Part shown: positions 32,787 to 45,724 of the stretch, one piece after another | Layout: each line of letters begins with the position of its first letter | How positions within the stretch are numbered: position 1 is the stretch's first letter | Assembly: GCA_022559845.1 (NCBI GenBank) | Contig: CM040126.1 | Span: 120,628,886 to 120,692,885 of the forward strand | DNA: 64,000 bases | From: Amorphophallus konjac | Lineage: Eukaryota > Streptophyta > Magnoliopsida > Alismatales > Araceae | Direction: 5' to 3' | Notes under the pieces: model-generated | Databases searched by the model: none | What the model saw: the letters and a program-made list of their open reading frames with translations, nothing else | Told to the model about the DNA's origin: nothing | Program-made: the position numbers and the translations under genes

Positions 32787-34661
32787 TCATTTCAAATTTT
32801 TATTGGCCTGAGGTCGGCAAAGACCAAGCTCCCTTCTGAGTGTTAAAAACCTGTCATTACACAAGGGCTTGGTGAAAATATCAGCAATTTGATTTAGAGT
32901 ATCAACAAAATGCAGTTCAAAATTTTTCTTACTGACCTCGTCTCTAATGAAGTGATGCCTAATCTCAATATGCTTAGTCCTAGAGTGCTGGACTGGATTT
33001 TTTACAAGGTTGATAGCACTAGTGTTATCACACAGAATCGGGACACAACCAAGATCCACCAAGTAGTCTTGGAGTTGGTGTTTAATCCACAACACTTGGG
33101 TGCCACAGCTCCCCGCAACAACATATTCTGCCTCCGCGGTTGAGAGGGCAACCGAGTGTTGTTTCTTGGAGGCCCAAGAAACTAAACACCCGCCTAGAAA
33201 TTGGTAATAACCACTAGTACTCTTACGATCCAGCTTGCATCCAGCGTAATCCGCATCAGAATAAGATATAAGAGATAAATCACATGATGACGGATACCAC
33301 AATCCCAAATCTTGAGTGCCGGCAAGATATCGAAGGATACGTTTGACGACAGTCAAATGAGATTCTCTAGGACTAGCTTGAAATCTAGCACAAAGACATA
33401 CACTAAACTGGATATCTGGTCGGGATGCAGTCAAATAAAGCAAAGAACCAATCATACCTCTATAGACTCTTGCATCCACCAATTTACCATTTTCATCCGA
33501 ATCCAGTGAAGTTGAGGTGCTTATCGGAGTTGCAATGATTTTGCTATTTGCCATGTCAAATCTTTTTAGCAGCTCCTTGATGTATTTGGCTTGGCTTATA
33601 AAGTAACCATCTTCTCCTTGGTTGACCTGCAAACCGAGAAAGAATTGAAGTACTCCCATTAGGCTCATCTCAAATTCGCTAGTCATGAGGTTAGCAAATT
33701 CCTCACACATTTCAGATTTTGTAGAACCAAACACAATGTCATCAACATAAATTTGAACAATCAAGATGTTCTTACCTTGCTTCTTGGTGAAAAGTGTTTG
33801 ATCTACTTTACCTCGTGTGTACCCTTTTTCAATAAGGAACGAGCTTAGTCTCTCATACCAAGCTCTTGGTGCTTGCTTAAGTCCATAAAGCGCCCTGTCT
33901 AGCTTGTATATAAAATCTGCATTGTTAGAATTCTCAAAGCCAAGGGGTTGCTCAACATAGACTTCTTCTTTGATCAAGCCATTCAAGAAATCACTTTTGA
34001 CATCCATTTGATAAAGCTTTATTCTAAAGGAGCATGCAAAGGCAAGTAAAATTCTGATGGCTTCGAGTCTAGCAACTGGGGCATAAGATTCATCAAAGTC
34101 TACCCCAAACTCTTGATTATACCCTTGAGCCACTAATCTAGCCTTATTTCTTATTATCTTGCCATCCTCACTTAGTTTGTTCCTAAAGACCCATTTAGTG
34201 CCTATGATAGATTGTGATGAAGGTCTAGGAACTAGATGCCAAACTTTGTTTCTCTCAAACTGGTTTAGCTCTTCTTGCATGGAATTTATCCAGTTTTCAT
34301 CTTTTAAAGCATCATCAATATTTTTGGGTTCATGCTGCGAGACAAGAGCAAGTTGATCTAATTCTTCCACAATTTTAAAATGTGACCTAGTTCTAGGTGG
34401 GTCATTCAAGCTCCCAATGACATTTTCCAAGGGATGATCCTTAAGAATTCTAATGTTTGTAGAATCGTTACCTTCCCTTGGAGCTTGATCCCTTGCATTG
34501 TTTGATTCATCTAGGTCACCATCTTCTTTTATTTCTTCTTGTGGAGGATCACTCTTGTCCTTTATGCTTAGGAATTCCCCATCTTCATCGTTTTTCCTGC
34601 AGGAGTTATCATTGTTAGAATCATGATATTCATCAAAGGAAACATGGGGTGATTCTTCCAC
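32787..34661 (-). CDS. RT and RNase H segment of element C
   Basis: This 624-codon open reading frame is the C-terminal half of a Copia polyprotein and not a separate gene. The first third is an acidic linker; RT starts near residue 170 with [20 protein letters not shown] and has [32 protein letters not shown] and the catalytic YVDDIVFGS. RNase H follows with [19 protein letters not shown] and STAEAEYV, and the end is ADIFTKPL then [11 protein letters not shown] copies the element RNA into DNA and RNase H removes the RNA, inside cytoplasmic particles. All key residues are visible and there is no internal stop. A single stop (near 34680) separates it from the integrase segment in the same frame. 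It could not be made correctly from this copy, because upstream gag and integrase are broken. Confidence 0.93.
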   Translation of the reverse strand: MEESPHVSFDEYHDSNNDNSCRKNDEDGEFLSIKDKSDPPQEEIKEDGDLDESNNARDQAPREGNDSTNIRILKDHPLENVIGSLNDPPRTRSHFKIVEELDQLALVSQHEPKNIDDALKDENWINSMQEELNQFERNKVWHLVPRPSSQSIIGTKWVFRNKLSEDGKIIRNKARLVAQGYNQEFGVDFDESYAPVARLEAIRILLAFACSFRIKLYQMDVKSDFLNGLIKEEVYVEQPLGFENSNNADFIYKLDRALYGLKQAPRAWYERLSSFLIEKGYTRGKVDQTLFTKKQGKNILIVQIYVDDIVFGSTKSEMCEEFANLMTSEFEMSLMGVLQFFLGLQVNQGEDGYFISQAKYIKELLKRFDMANSKIIATPISTSTSLDSDENGKLVDARVYRGMIGSLLYLTASRPDIQFSVCLCARFQASPRESHLTVVKRILRYLAGTQDLGLWYPSSCDLSLISYSDADYAGCKLDRKSTSGYYQFLGGCLVSWASKKQHSVALSTAEAEYVVAGSCGTQVLWIKHQLQDYLVDLGCVPILCDNTSAINLVKNPVQHSRTKHIEIRHHFIRDEVSKKNFELHFVDTLNQIADIFTKPLCNDRFLTLRRELGLCRPQANKNLK

Positions 34662-34679
34662 AATTTGATTTTTGATATT

Positions 34680-35917
34680 TTAAATTCTATAAGCCCTAGA
34701 TCTATCAGAATATCCAAAGAATATACCTTCATCGCTCTTAGGCTCAAATTTATCTAAGTCTCTTTTGTCATTGTTGTGAATGAAGCATTTCGATCCAAAC
34801 ACTTTCATATGTGAGAGAGAGGGCTTTTTACCTTTTAGCAACTCATAAGGAGTCTTTTTGGTGTGTGGCCTTATCATAGAGCGGTTGATAATGTAACATG
34901 TCGAGTTTATCGCTTCAGCCCAAAACCTCCTTGGAAGTTGCCGTTCAGCAAGCATGGTTCTTGCCATCTCTACAAGTGTCCGATTTCTCCTTTCAACCAC
35001 ACCATTTTGCTCCGACGTTCTTGGTGAAGAAAATCGGTGTGAAATCCCTTCGGCCCTGCAAAGGTTATAGAAGTTAGCATTTTCAAATTCACCACCATGA
35101 TCAGATTGAATCTTGGAAATTTTAAACTCACCGTCCTACTTTATCTTCATGTAGAGTGCTTGAAACTCGTCAAAAGCATCATTCTTATGTGTGAGAAAGA
35201 AAACCCATGTGAACCTAGAAAAGTCATCCACCAAGACATATCCATATTTTTTACCACTTAAGCTAACAGTTCTGGTTGGGCCAAATAGGTCCATATGAAT
35301 TAGCTCGAGTGGTTAGGATGACGTATTTTCAGATCTTTTTTTGAATGATTTTCTAGTTTGTTACCTAGGGCACATGCATCACACAATTTATTTTCTTGTT
35401 TAAACGATAGTTCAGGCAAACCTTTCACCATTGAATGCTTCAAGAGTTTATGCAAGACATTGTAGCTAGCATGTCCTAGTCTACGATGCCATAACCATGC
35501 AATTTCAGATTTTGGTGCAGCAAGACAAAGGTTTGAATAAGCAGGATCATCTAAGTCAATCATGTAAACATTGTTGACTCTCTTACCAGAAAATTTTACC
35601 TTGTCAGATTTTGGTTCAAAGATTTTACATTCATGAGAATCAAACAACACTTTGTGACCTTTATCACACAATTGACTTATGCTTAGTAGGTTATATTTCA
35701 AACCTTCAACTAGCAACACATTTCCAATGGAGTTGGAGAGGTTCTTACCTACATTACCTGTTCCAATGATTTTTCCTTTGTTGTTCCCTCCAAATGTGAC
35801 ATGTCCTCCTTCTTTTTCCTCCAAGAGATAAAATTTTGATTTGTCTCTGGTCATGTGTTTTGAACAGCCGCTATCAAGGTACCACATGTTATGTATGGCT
35901 GCAAGACACTCCTGCAC
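34680..35917 (-). pseudogene. Protease and integrase segment of element C, broken
   Basis: The segment 35917-35300 contains the aspartic protease motif LDSGCSKHMT, the GAG-pre-integrase motif WHRRLGHAS and the following zinc ligands CDACALGN. The integrase core (about 35299-35010) is damaged by several stops and frameshifts, so the first two catalytic acids are not in an open frame. The C-terminal part (35000-34680) is readable: ERRNRTLVEMARTMLAE contains the last acidic residue, then a GSKCFIHNNDKRDLDKF-type region. A frameshift separates gag from protease, another separates protease from the integrase end, and a stop precedes the RT segment. Confidence 0.85.
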
Positions 35918-36081
35918 AAGTAATTAAGCAAATGTGTTTGGAACCCAACCAAATTTGGGTCCCATCATACTCTTCAAAATTTTAAAGCATGAAACCATTT
36001 CTTTTGGAAACCAGACTTTTCTAACATTCATGTTTTGTTTGCTTAGAGCAGGGATTTGGTTTTTCTTTTCAACTTTGACAT

Positions 36082-38015
36082 TCATTTTCTGTTTGGAGGT
36101 TCTTGGTTGGAATTTGTGAAAGTTTGATGAAGTTGGCTTCTTAACCCATTGTGGCCATTGGTTATTTTTGGGTTGAGAGTGATTGTTCTGCCACCTAGGA
36201 GATTGAATGTTATAAGATTGATGAACACATGAATCACAATTTCTTCAAAAGTATGGTGGTGTTGGCCTATATGAATGTGCAATCCAGTTTTGGTGATATC
36301 TGGAAGATTAAGCATGCAATGGCCAAGAATGTGTTGACCTATGCTGCGGGGAAGGTCGACCTTTCTTAGGTCTTTGGACAGACTTTTTAGGAATGTTGGT
36401 GACTCCCCCTTCAACCTTTTCTTTTCTTTCTCCTTTTGTTTTTGCTGGTTTTGTGTGGGAGTTATGTTTGAGGTGGAGGCTTCAGAAGATGAGACAAATG
36501 TGACTGTTTTTAGTCCAATTGGCCTTTTGTTTGTTGGTTCAAAATCCAACCCTTCCTTGTTGAAATTCATCCTAGTACCTAACAAAGCATCTAGGTTTTC
36601 TTTTCCATCCACGAAAATTTCTAAGGATTATTGTTTATCCTTCAATTCTTTTTATAAGTTTTCAATGTTTTGCAAGAGTTGAGTGTTGACATGTTTTACA
36701 GCTTCATATTTTTCATTACTCAGTTTGCTGTTCTTTTCATAGGTTTGCATTTTTAGCTTATCAATCTCATTTCTCAAGTTTTCATTTTCAGTTTCCAAGT
36801 CAGCCATTTCTTTTCTTCCTTCTTCCAAATCCTCAGTCATTTTCTTAAGATCTTCAATTTCAGTTTCAAGTAGAGCATTCTTATCATCCTTGTCATGATC
36901 ATGCACAAAAGAATTGATTTTCTTTTTCAATGATTTATTTTCCTTTTTGTACATTTCATATTTTTTCATGAGTTGTATATATGCATCCTCCCAATCATCA
37001 ATTATATAATCTTCAAATGGAGAATTTACCTCAATTTCTTCGTCACCTTTGGCCATGAGGCAGAAATCTTCTTTTTCTTTGTCCGGGGAGCTAGTTCCAT
37101 CATTACTTTCCTCTTCATCGCTCCATGTGGACACCATGGCCTTGTTATTCTTCTTGCCCTTCCATTTGTCAACTTTTCTGAATCTGTCGGGACAGTCATT
37201 CTTGAAATGCCCTTCCTTTCTCAGGAATTTCTTGAACTTACGTGTGAGCATGGCTACGTCATCCTCATCTTGCTCACTTCCCGAATCCTCACCTTCATCA
37301 GAAGTATCTTGACGGCGGGGTCCAGCTTTAAGAGCTAGGGACTTCTTCTTAGGTGCCTCAGCCTCTTTGTTCTTGAGGTTGATCTCATAGGTCATTAATG
37401 ACCCAATGAGTTCATCTACCTTGGTGGTTGCGAGATCTCTTGATTCTTCAACAACGGTTGCCTTCGTGTGCCATGCTGGAGTTAATGATCTGAGAATTTT
37501 TCTTACAAGTTCTTGCTCTGTATATTTCTTTCCCAAATCAGTTAAACTATTAGTAAGCACAGTTAAGCGAGCATACATATCTTGAATTGACTCATCAGGC
37601 TTCATGCGGAACATTTCATATTCAGAAACTAAAATATTGGCTTTTGTTTCTCGTACTTGAGAGCTTCCTTCGTAGATTACCTCTAGCTTATCCCACATCA
37701 ATTTCGCAGTTGCGTAGGTGGCTACTCTTGAGAATTCAACTGGATGGAGTGAGTATTGCATGATATGTTTAGCACTCCAGTTGACGGTGGATTGCCGTAT
37801 TTATTCTTTGGTCCACAAGTCCTCATTATCCGTAAGCTCATACGGACCTTTGCTGATCACACGCCAAAGTTCGTAGTCTTGGGTGTGAATGAACACCTGC
37901 ATGCGATGTTTCCAATAAGGATAGTTAGATCAAGTGAATAAGGATGTCTGTTCACAGAGTGTCCTTCAGGTAAATAACCCTTAGATGCTGATCCACCTTT
38001 CCCTCAAGGTCGTTG
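36082..38015 (-). pseudogene. gag of element C, degraded and split from its start by G
   Basis: Reading on the minus strand, PYWKHRMQVFIHTQDYELW (about 37922-37866) and LMWDKLEVIYEGSSQVRETK (about 37700-37640) are typical Copia Gag (UBN2) motifs. A LTNSLTDLGK region, a Lys/Glu coiled coil (37000-36660), a degenerate zinc-knuckle region and the motif GKENLDALLGTRMNFNKEG (36606-36550) follow. Stops occur near 37806 and 36653-36620, and a frameshift occurs before 37922. The only nearby ATG after the primer site (49386-49384) is on the other side of element G, whose GACCC duplication starts right after that codon. Confidence 0.82.
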
Positions 38016-38020
38016 GACCC

Positions 38021-38805
38021 TGGAGAGGGGGATTTCCGCAGCCCACCACAAAGGCAGCCCAACAAGACCCACAAGGTCCAACCGGGCGAGCCCACCCGAG
38101 TGATAGCCCACAGGGCCCACTTAGGGAGAAAAGCCCAATAAATAAGACTCGAGGAACTAACTCTCCCCGACGGCCTTCTAGGCTCGGAGGGCCCGAGACA
38201 ACGGTCAGGTCCCAAGGAAGGTCCGGCCTAAAGCCCTCTCCCCGTCCGAGAGAGATAGGCTCCAGCCGACCTATCCGACGCCACCCTCGCCGGGCCATGC
38301 CTATCGCTCGGACATGAGCTAACATCCCCGAGGCTCGGTAAGGCCGGTTGATTATCTGCAGGTGCAGCCGTTCAGAGTCCTTCGCCAGCGGGAGAGTCAG
38401 GGGAGCCGCCGGACTCCAAGGGGATAACGTTCCCACGATCAGGCCATGAAAGCCCCCGTTAAAGACGTAACTCCCGCCGGGAACCCCTCAGCTTATAGGA
38501 CTCCTGAAGGCGGCGCACTATTTAAGCAAGGGATCCCCTCCGGAAGATGGTAAGATGAACTAAGCATTCACACACCCTAAGCTCCTGAGCACGATTCGCT
38601 TCACCCTTTGGTGGAGAGGATTCTCGCGCATCAGCTCTCTCCTCCCCCCATTATTGCTTCCACCATAGCTCTACTGACTTAGTCATCGGAGGGTTTTGCC
38701 CCAGGGAGATCCCCTGGGCCCTCTGATACGTTTCCCTCTCTTGCAGATTCATCTTCTGGTGATCCATAGCCCGCTCAGGATCCTGCGCGAGATCTCGCCT
38801 CACCA
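38021..38805 (+). repeat. 5' LTR of G
   Basis: The LTR is 785 bases, with a TATA-like TATTTAA near 38519-38525. It is nearly identical to 48596-49378. Confidence 0.93.
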
Positions 38806-38807
38806 AG

Positions 38808-38825
38808 TGGCGCCGTCTGTGGGAA
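38808..38825 (+). other. Primer-binding site of G, copy 1
   Basis: TGGCGCCGTCTGTGGGAA begins two bases after the LTR end, the form usual for Tat-type Gypsy elements. Confidence 0.85.
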
Positions 38826-39061
38826 CCCTGAGCTCTCGCGCACTCGCTTTCCTTCTCAAGGGGGGGCTTGTGTAGCGGACCTAGGGTCACGTGATTAGTC
38901 CCACATCGGATGTTGAGAAAGCAACTGAGTGCTTATAAAGAAGGTCTTCACTCTTAACCCAAGAGGGCCCTTTTACAAGGATAAAACCCTAGCCGCCCTC
39001 CGGCGTGGCGGGGACAATACCTCTTGGGGGCACCAAAAAGGTTCATCTCACATCTACAAAG
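38826..39061 (+). other. Spacer between two primer-site copies in G
   Basis: This contains CCCACATCGGATGTTGAG and GCTTATAAAGAAGG and ends ATCTACAAAG just before the second primer site. That looks like the 3' part of an LTR from a different Gypsy family, ending at CTACA. An open frame through it joins gag but is not needed for it. Confidence 0.5.
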
Positions 39062-39079
39062 TGGCGCCGTCTGTGGGAA
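39062..39079 (+). other. Primer-binding site of G, copy 2
   Basis: The 18 bases of copy 1 recur here, 254 bases downstream, followed by AACGCACGC instead of CCCTGAGC. It stands directly before the gag start. Confidence 0.85.
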
Positions 39080-39096
39080 ACGCACGCAAAGTCGAA

Positions 39097-42000
39097 ATGG
39101 TGAGAAGAAGCTCAGGGGGGAGATCCGCCGGTGGGGCAGGTAAGGCTGTGGCGGCGGCGGGAGGCGCCCCCTCTAGGGTCTCGCAGAGCCCCCCCTCCAA
39201 CGCCAGCATCCCCACCAACAGGCCACCACCCCCCCCGGCGGAGACAGGGGCACCCCTCGACGGCGGCGCCAACGCCTTCCAGGCCCTCAACGAAAAGATG
39301 GACGTCCTCGTGGAGCTCATGAGGGCCCAGGCGGCCAGGGACGCAAGGTCCCGCGCCCCGTCAGGAAGTCCCCCTCGAAGGAGTGCGACGCAGCACACCG
39401 CCGAAGGCCGCTTCACCCTCCGCGGCCGACAGCTCCTCCGCAACTACGTCGGAGGACCCTCGCAAGCTCCGCCTGCGGAGCAAGAGGCTTCCTCCATGCC
39501 GAGGAGAGGGAAGCAGGGGGCGAGGCCGCCGCGCCCGGGCACTAGTGCCCCGGGAGATCGCCAATACGCCCCCCCCAGCCCCACGGTGCGACTGCAGCCA
39601 GAGCTGTCCCTCCGGCTGCGAGATTTCGAGAGACGGTTCGCAGAGCAAGAGCGCGCCCTCCGCGCCCTACAGAAGACCTCTCTCCCGGAGGACGAGGAGA
39701 AATCCCCTTTCTCCGAGTACATCTTGAAGGCAGAGGTCTCTCCCAGAGCCTCCATTCCAACCTTCAAACTCTACGACGGCCAGGGTGACCCAGCTGACCA
39801 CTACGATAGCTTCGACGCCCTGGTGACTCTTCATGGAACGCCGGATCCCATCAAATGCCGAGCCTTCGCGGCCACCCTGGTCCAAGGTGCTCAGGCATGG
39901 TTCCGGGCCCTCGCCCCTGGGTCCATTCGAGACTTCAGGCAATTCGGGCGAATTTTCAAGGAGAGTTTCGCCGGTAGCGCCCCCCCAAGGTCAGTAGCGG
40001 GGCTCCTGGCCCTCAAACAGGCGCAAGGGGAGAGGCTCCGGACTTACGTCCACCGATTTAAATCGGAAGCCCTCAGGATCCCCCGCCTGGATGTGGCCTC
40101 AGCCACAACCGCACTGATCGGGGGCACCCGGGACGAGAATCTCCGCCGCGAGCTTGTCCTCCACCCTCCCTCGACCCTTGCCGAGCTAGTGACTCTGGCA
40201 CTGCACCACGCCGAGTGCGAAGAAGTACTCAGCGCCTGCCGAGACGCAACCGGCTCGGGTCGGGAGGGGGACAAAAATCGGACCTCCGAGCCAAATCCTG
40301 GCTCGAGTAAGAAGCGCGATCGAGAAGGAGAGCGCAAAAGAAAGTACGAGCGGTACACCCCCTTGACCGTGCCAGTCTACGAGATCTATGAAGACATCAA
40401 AGACTCGGGACTTCTCCGCCAGCCCGAGCCAATGAGGTCGAAGAACCGCAAGCGGGACAGGCATTGCCTGTTCCACGGCGACCACGGGCACCACACCGGA
40501 GATTGCCATAAGCTCCAGGACGAGATCGAGCGCCTCATCCGTCTGGGGCACCTAGCCTGGTTCACGACCGGGCACAAAGAAGACCGAGACGCCGCAGAGG
40601 AGATCGACAACGCCCCCCGAGGGGTCCATATCAACGTCATCTCCGGAGGAGCGGCATCGGGCGGCGACACCAGCCGAGGGAGGAAACGTCATGCCGAGCG
40701 AGCCAGCCGAGCCTTAGAGCCCCCCAGAGGCCCGCCGATGGAGCCCCAGGTCATAGTCTTCTCCGACCAAGACCTGGAAGGGCTGAGCACCCCGCATGAC
40801 GATGCCCTCGTTATCTCGGCCACGATAAATCACTGTAATGTAGACAGGATTTTGGTTGATAATGGGAGCGCCCCCGATGTATTATCTTATGACTGTTTTC
40901 TCAAGATGGGGGAAGACCCATCCAAACTCCGCCCGATCCGAACGCCCCTTTGCGGGTTTAATGGCCTGGCCACCTACCCCGAGGGAGCCCTAAGCCTGCC
41001 GGTCACTATCGGCACCCCACCCAAAACCGTTACGGTCATAGTGGACTTCATAGTGATTAAAGGTATGATAGCGTACAACGCCATTTTCGGCCGAAAAATT
41101 CTCAGCCGAAGAAAGGCCGTACCATCTACCAATCACCAAAAAATGAAGTTTCCCACCAAAAACGGGTTAGGGGAAGTCCGAGGTAACCAGGCCACGGCTA
41201 GAAGGTGCTACAATATCTCGGTGGAAGCCTCAAGGCCGGACGGGAAGGATAAGGGCCCTAGGGGAGTCGAAGGAAGAGCCGTGACCACCGAGCCCGGTGG
41301 CGAGTTATTAACGGTATTCCTGAACGACGACCCGGCCCTAGGAGTAAGGATCGGCGCCGACCTACCACCAGAGGAACAGCAGCAATACAAGGAGTTTCTT
41401 TCTGAGTATGTTCGGGTCTTTGCTTGGTCCGATGATCAACTCCCTGGTATACCAGAGGAGACTGTGACGCACAAGCTCAACCTCGACACCACCGTGAGAC
41501 CTGTACAGCAGCGGAGAAGGAAGCATGCGCCCGAGAAACAGGCGATCATCAAGGCGCAGGTCACCAAGGGACAAGAAACTGGTCTTTTCAGACCGGTCCT
41601 GTACCCAACGTGGCTAGCCAACGTCGTCCTGGTGCCGAAGACTACAGGCAAGTGGCGAATGTGCGTAGACTTCACCGATCTGAACAAGGCCACCCCCAAG
41701 GACTGCTATCCGCTACCGAGCATCGACCAATTGGTTTACTCAACCTCGGGCAACGAGATACTCAGTTTCCTGGATGCCTATTCGGGTTATCATCAGATCC
41801 GAATGAGCCCTGAAGATGTCGAGAAGACCGCCTTCATCACCGACTACGGCGTGTACTGCTACACCCGGATGCCCTTCGGATTGAAGAATGCTGGAGCCAC
41901 ATACCAGTGACTGGTCAACCATATGTTCGAGGGACAGTTAGGTCGGAACGTCGAGGCCTACATCGACGACATGCTCGTCAAGACCCCGAGGGCCCAAGAC

Positions 42001-44511
42001 CACTTCACCGACCTCGCCGAGACTTTCGGCACCCTCCTGAAGTACAGCATGAAGCTCAACCCCGCCAAGTGTGCCTTTGGAGTAAGATCCGGGAAGTTCC
42101 TGGGTTTCCTGGTCACTCAGCGAGGGATCGAAGCCAACCCCGACAAGGTCCAGGCCATCCTGGACATGCGCCCGCCCACATGCATTAAAGACGTCCAGCG
42201 TCTGACGGGGCGTGTCCCTGCTCTCAGTCGTTTCCTGTCCCGTGCGGCCGAACGATGCTTGCCCTTCTTCAAGCTGATGAGGGGGCCCAAGATAGCATCT
42301 GCTACGTTCGCATGGGATGGGGAATGCCAAGCAGCGTTCGCCGAGCTCAAAGAGTTCCTGGCTTCGCCCCCGGTGGTTTCCAAGCCCGTCCCGGGTGAGG
42401 TCTTGTTGCTCTATCTCTCGGCGACGCCATCAACGGTCAGCTCGGTCCTAGTCAGAAATGACTCGGGAGTCGAGAGGCCGGTCTACTACACCAGCAAGGT
42501 GCTCGGCGAGGCCGAGCGGAGGTACCCCGCAACCGAGAAACTCGTGCTAGCGTTGGTTACCTCCGCAAAGTGCCTCCGACCCTACTTCCAGGGGCATCCC
42601 ATCACCGTGCTAACCGGCGAGCCACTGAAGAAGATTCTGGCCCATCCCAAATCCTCGGGGCGACTCGTCAAATGGGCCATCATGCTCGGGGCCTACGACA
42701 TCTCGTATCGGCCGCGATCAGCTATCAAAGGACAAGCACTCGCCGACTTCATCGCCGAGAGCACCGTTCCGGTCGAGGACAGGCCTCCGACAGCAACCGG
42801 GCCAACCTGGGAACTGTTCGTCGATGGATCGTCCAACTCGGTCGATAGCGGCGCAGGGATCCTCCTAAGGTCCCCCGAAGGAATAGAGTTGCAATACGCC
42901 CTAAAGTTCAACTTTCTGGCGTCCAACAATGTTTCCGAGTACGAGGCCCTTATCTCGGGAGCCCGCATGGCCCGACGGTTGGGGGCCGAGCGAGTCAGGA
43001 TCCACACCGACTCCCAGCTAGTTGCAAGCCAGGTCAATGGCGAGTACGAAGCTCGAGAGGTACCTATGATCAAATACCTCCAGTTGGTCCGGAGCCTGGC
43101 CCAGCAGTTCGAGGTAGTCCGAATAGCTCGGGAGCAAAACTCTCGGGCGGATGCCCTCTCCCGACTGGCCTCCTCCCTAGACCCGGAAGGTACACGATCG
43201 GTCCTCCTAGAAGAGCTAGAGCGCCCGAGCATAGACTCGGAGCTCCTCGCCATTGACTCGGCCACTCCCGGCGACTGGCGCTCCCCCTACCTGTCCTGGC
43301 TACGGGACTCCCGGGAGCCCTCCGACCCTCGGGAAGCCCGCCGAATGAAGTACCAAGCCCGGCGCTTCGTCATCCTCGACAACGCTCTCTACCGAAGATC
43401 GTTCTCCAGGCCCCTTCTGAAGTGTCTCGGTCCCAACGAAGCAAGCCAAGCTGTTGAAGAGATTCATCAAGGCCTGTGCGGAGCACATTCAGGTGGTCGG
43501 TCGCTGGCCAGAATCCTGCTAAGACAGGGGTACTGGTGGCCAACCCTGCAGCGCGACTGCACGGCCTACGCACAACATTGCGACCGTTGCCAGCGGTTCG
43601 ACCATTTGGTCCATCAGCCGGCCACGGAACTTATCACCCTTACCGAGCCCTACCCTTTCGCTCGGTGGGGGATCGACATCCTTGGGCCATTCCCAACGGC
43701 TCAATCCCAGAAGAAGTTCATCATCGTCGCCATCGACTACTTCACCAAGTGGATCGAGGCTGAAGCAACAGCTAGGATCACCGAGACAGTCGTCTGGGGT
43801 TTCGTATGGAAATCGATCATCTGTCGCTTTGGCATCCCCCGAGTGATAGTGAGCGATAACGGGCGGCAATTCGACTCTCGGTACTTCCGAGACAGATGCG
43901 CCGACCTAAATATCCGCAACCACTTCACTTCGGTCGCCCACCCTCAGGCCAACGGGCTGGTTGAAAATGCCAACAAGACCATCTTAAAGGGCATAAAAAC
44001 CAGACTCGGCAAGGCTAAGGGTAGCTGGCTCGAGGAACTGCCTAGCGTACTATGGTCGCACCGAACGACCCCCAGGACGGCAACCGGTGAGACCCATTTT
44101 CAGCTGGTATATGGCACCAAAGCCGTCGTTCCGTTAGAGATCGCCAATCCGTCTCTCCGAGTGATCAGCTTTTCGCTGGAGGCAAACGAGCAGAAGTTGC
44201 TCGAGAACCTCGACCTGGCAGACGAACTCCGAGAGATCGCGAACGTCCGAGCTACGGAATACCAGCGCCGCCTCACTCGGTACTACAACACCAAGGTCCG
44301 AGGCAGACAATTCCAACCAGGGGACTTCGTCCTCAGGAAGACCGAAGCCTCTCGACCACTGGAGGCGGCGGGCAAGCTATCCCCCAACTGGGAAGGCCCC
44401 TACCGAGTGATCGAGACGCTCGGGAAAGGTGCGTACAGGTTAGCCACAATGGAAGGGGAACCCATTCCCCGGACATGGAACGCAACCACACTACGCAGAT
44501 TTTATTTCTGA
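39097..44511 (+). pseudogene. gag-pol polyprotein of G with one in-frame stop
   Basis: The start is set at ATG 39097-39099, just after the second primer site, opening MVRRSSGGRSAGGAG; the frame extends upstream to 38929 through non-coding DNA. Gag: IPTFKLYDGQGDPADHY to about 40240, then the His/Cys-rich CLFHGDHGHHTGDC. Protease: ILVDNGSAPDVLS (near 40850; Asn replaces the usual Ser, Thr or Gly after Asp). RT: KWRMCVDFTDLNKATPKD, YTRMPFGLKNAGATYQ and YIDDMLVKT. RNase H follows, then the second, archaeal-like RNase H (WELFVDGSSNS, VRIHTDSQLV), which marks the Tat lineage. Integrase: HCDRCQRF, WGIDILGPFP, VSDNGRQFDS and a GLVENANK segment. The frame is uninterrupted for about 1,800 codons except TGA at 41908-41910, inside RT before YIDD. 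No chromodomain was seen. Confidence 0.92.
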
Positions 44512-45724
44512 AAACTGTATCGACAAATCGGGTAAAATAAACCCCCCTTTTTTTCATTCAAGATAACTGTTGGTACATCAGAAAGGCAACTGCCAGTACA
44601 TTACATAGTGAAAAGCAAAAATCCATCTAGCACCGCGGCAAACGGCCATCGCCCGACCGACCCGGTCTTGACCTTCTCGCATCCAGCCACTGACTCTGCC
44701 TCGCGTAGAAACTGGCTCGGACAAGAGATGGTCGACCCAGTTGGCTCGGGTGGACCGTGACAAAGGTGACAGAGAGACAGCAAGGAGAAGGCCACCTTTC
44801 ACGCGAGGAAGGCTACCTTCCAAGTTGGCAACAACCTGGAAAAAGGAGCGCCGTGAAGGTCTCCTCTCTGCCAAACTACCAACTCTTTGGAGGCGAACAG
44901 AAAGCAAGCAGCCCCCGAAGAGTGAAAGAAATGAAGAACAAAAGAGAGAGAAAGAGGCTGCGGACAGGGGTGAGGAAGGGACTGGAGCCGCCTCCTCCCC
45001 TCCCACGGAGGGGAATGGCGGCCGGCATCCCTAACTCCCCCATCCGCCCTCCATCTCGGCGTCCGCCCGGAAGCCTCGCCGGAGCCAAGAGGAGGCAAAC
45101 GGCGTACCCCCGCACGTCGAAGCCCTCTCCAGATCCGCGCCGCGACCGTCGGACCCGTCTCATGCACGCGCGGCGACCGTGGGACCCGACCGATATTCCA
45201 GGACAGCTGGAACCGGCCGCTCCCCGTCGTCTGCGGCGTCATCTTCTGAAGGGTCCTCCATGCTCCGATCGCGGCGGCGCAATGCAGAGCGAAAACGAGG
45301 GAACAAGAGCAGACCGCCGGCGAGAGTCCTAAGTGTTAAGAGGGAAGGAGCACCCTTCGGTCCTTTTTATAGGCCAAAGGAGGCCACGCGCCTTAAATGA
45401 CTCCCCCCTCGAAAACACGCTATAGGACCTCCCTTGGAAGGTCACCTCCAATTCCTCGGCCCCCGCCCTAGCGGGATTCGCGAAGCGCCTCGACTTTCAA
45501 AGCATGGTGGAATGAAAGGACGCCCCGCCGGAAGTCTCCCGAATCGGCATGCGAGAACGGTGCAGAAAATATCGGCACCTTCCAACTGCCCCCGATACGC
45601 CAGCCAAATCACGGCAAAGATAACGATCAAACGAAGTAAGTCCTTTAGTGCCTCCCATAAAGAAATCCTCTTACAAAAGGAAAAACAGACAAAAAGGGGA
45701 AGGGGCAAAATAAAGCATAATACA
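44512..45724 (+). other. Non-coding region of G after pol
   Basis: This GC-rich sequence has only overlapping short frames on both strands and no recognised domain. It separates the pol stop from the end of the convergent antisense gene. Polyadenylation or leader functions for the antisense gene are possible but not visible. Confidence 0.5.

Noticed and set aside
38929..39096. Upstream extension of the G polyprotein
   Set aside because: The frame is open by chance through the primer-site spacer; the ATG at 39097 directly after the second primer site gives the expected start.
39054..44557. Numerous antisense frames opposite gag-pol of G
   Set aside because: They are shadows of the GC-rich coding strand, with no recognisable motif; the antisense gene at 45725-48324 is different because it has domain-like text.
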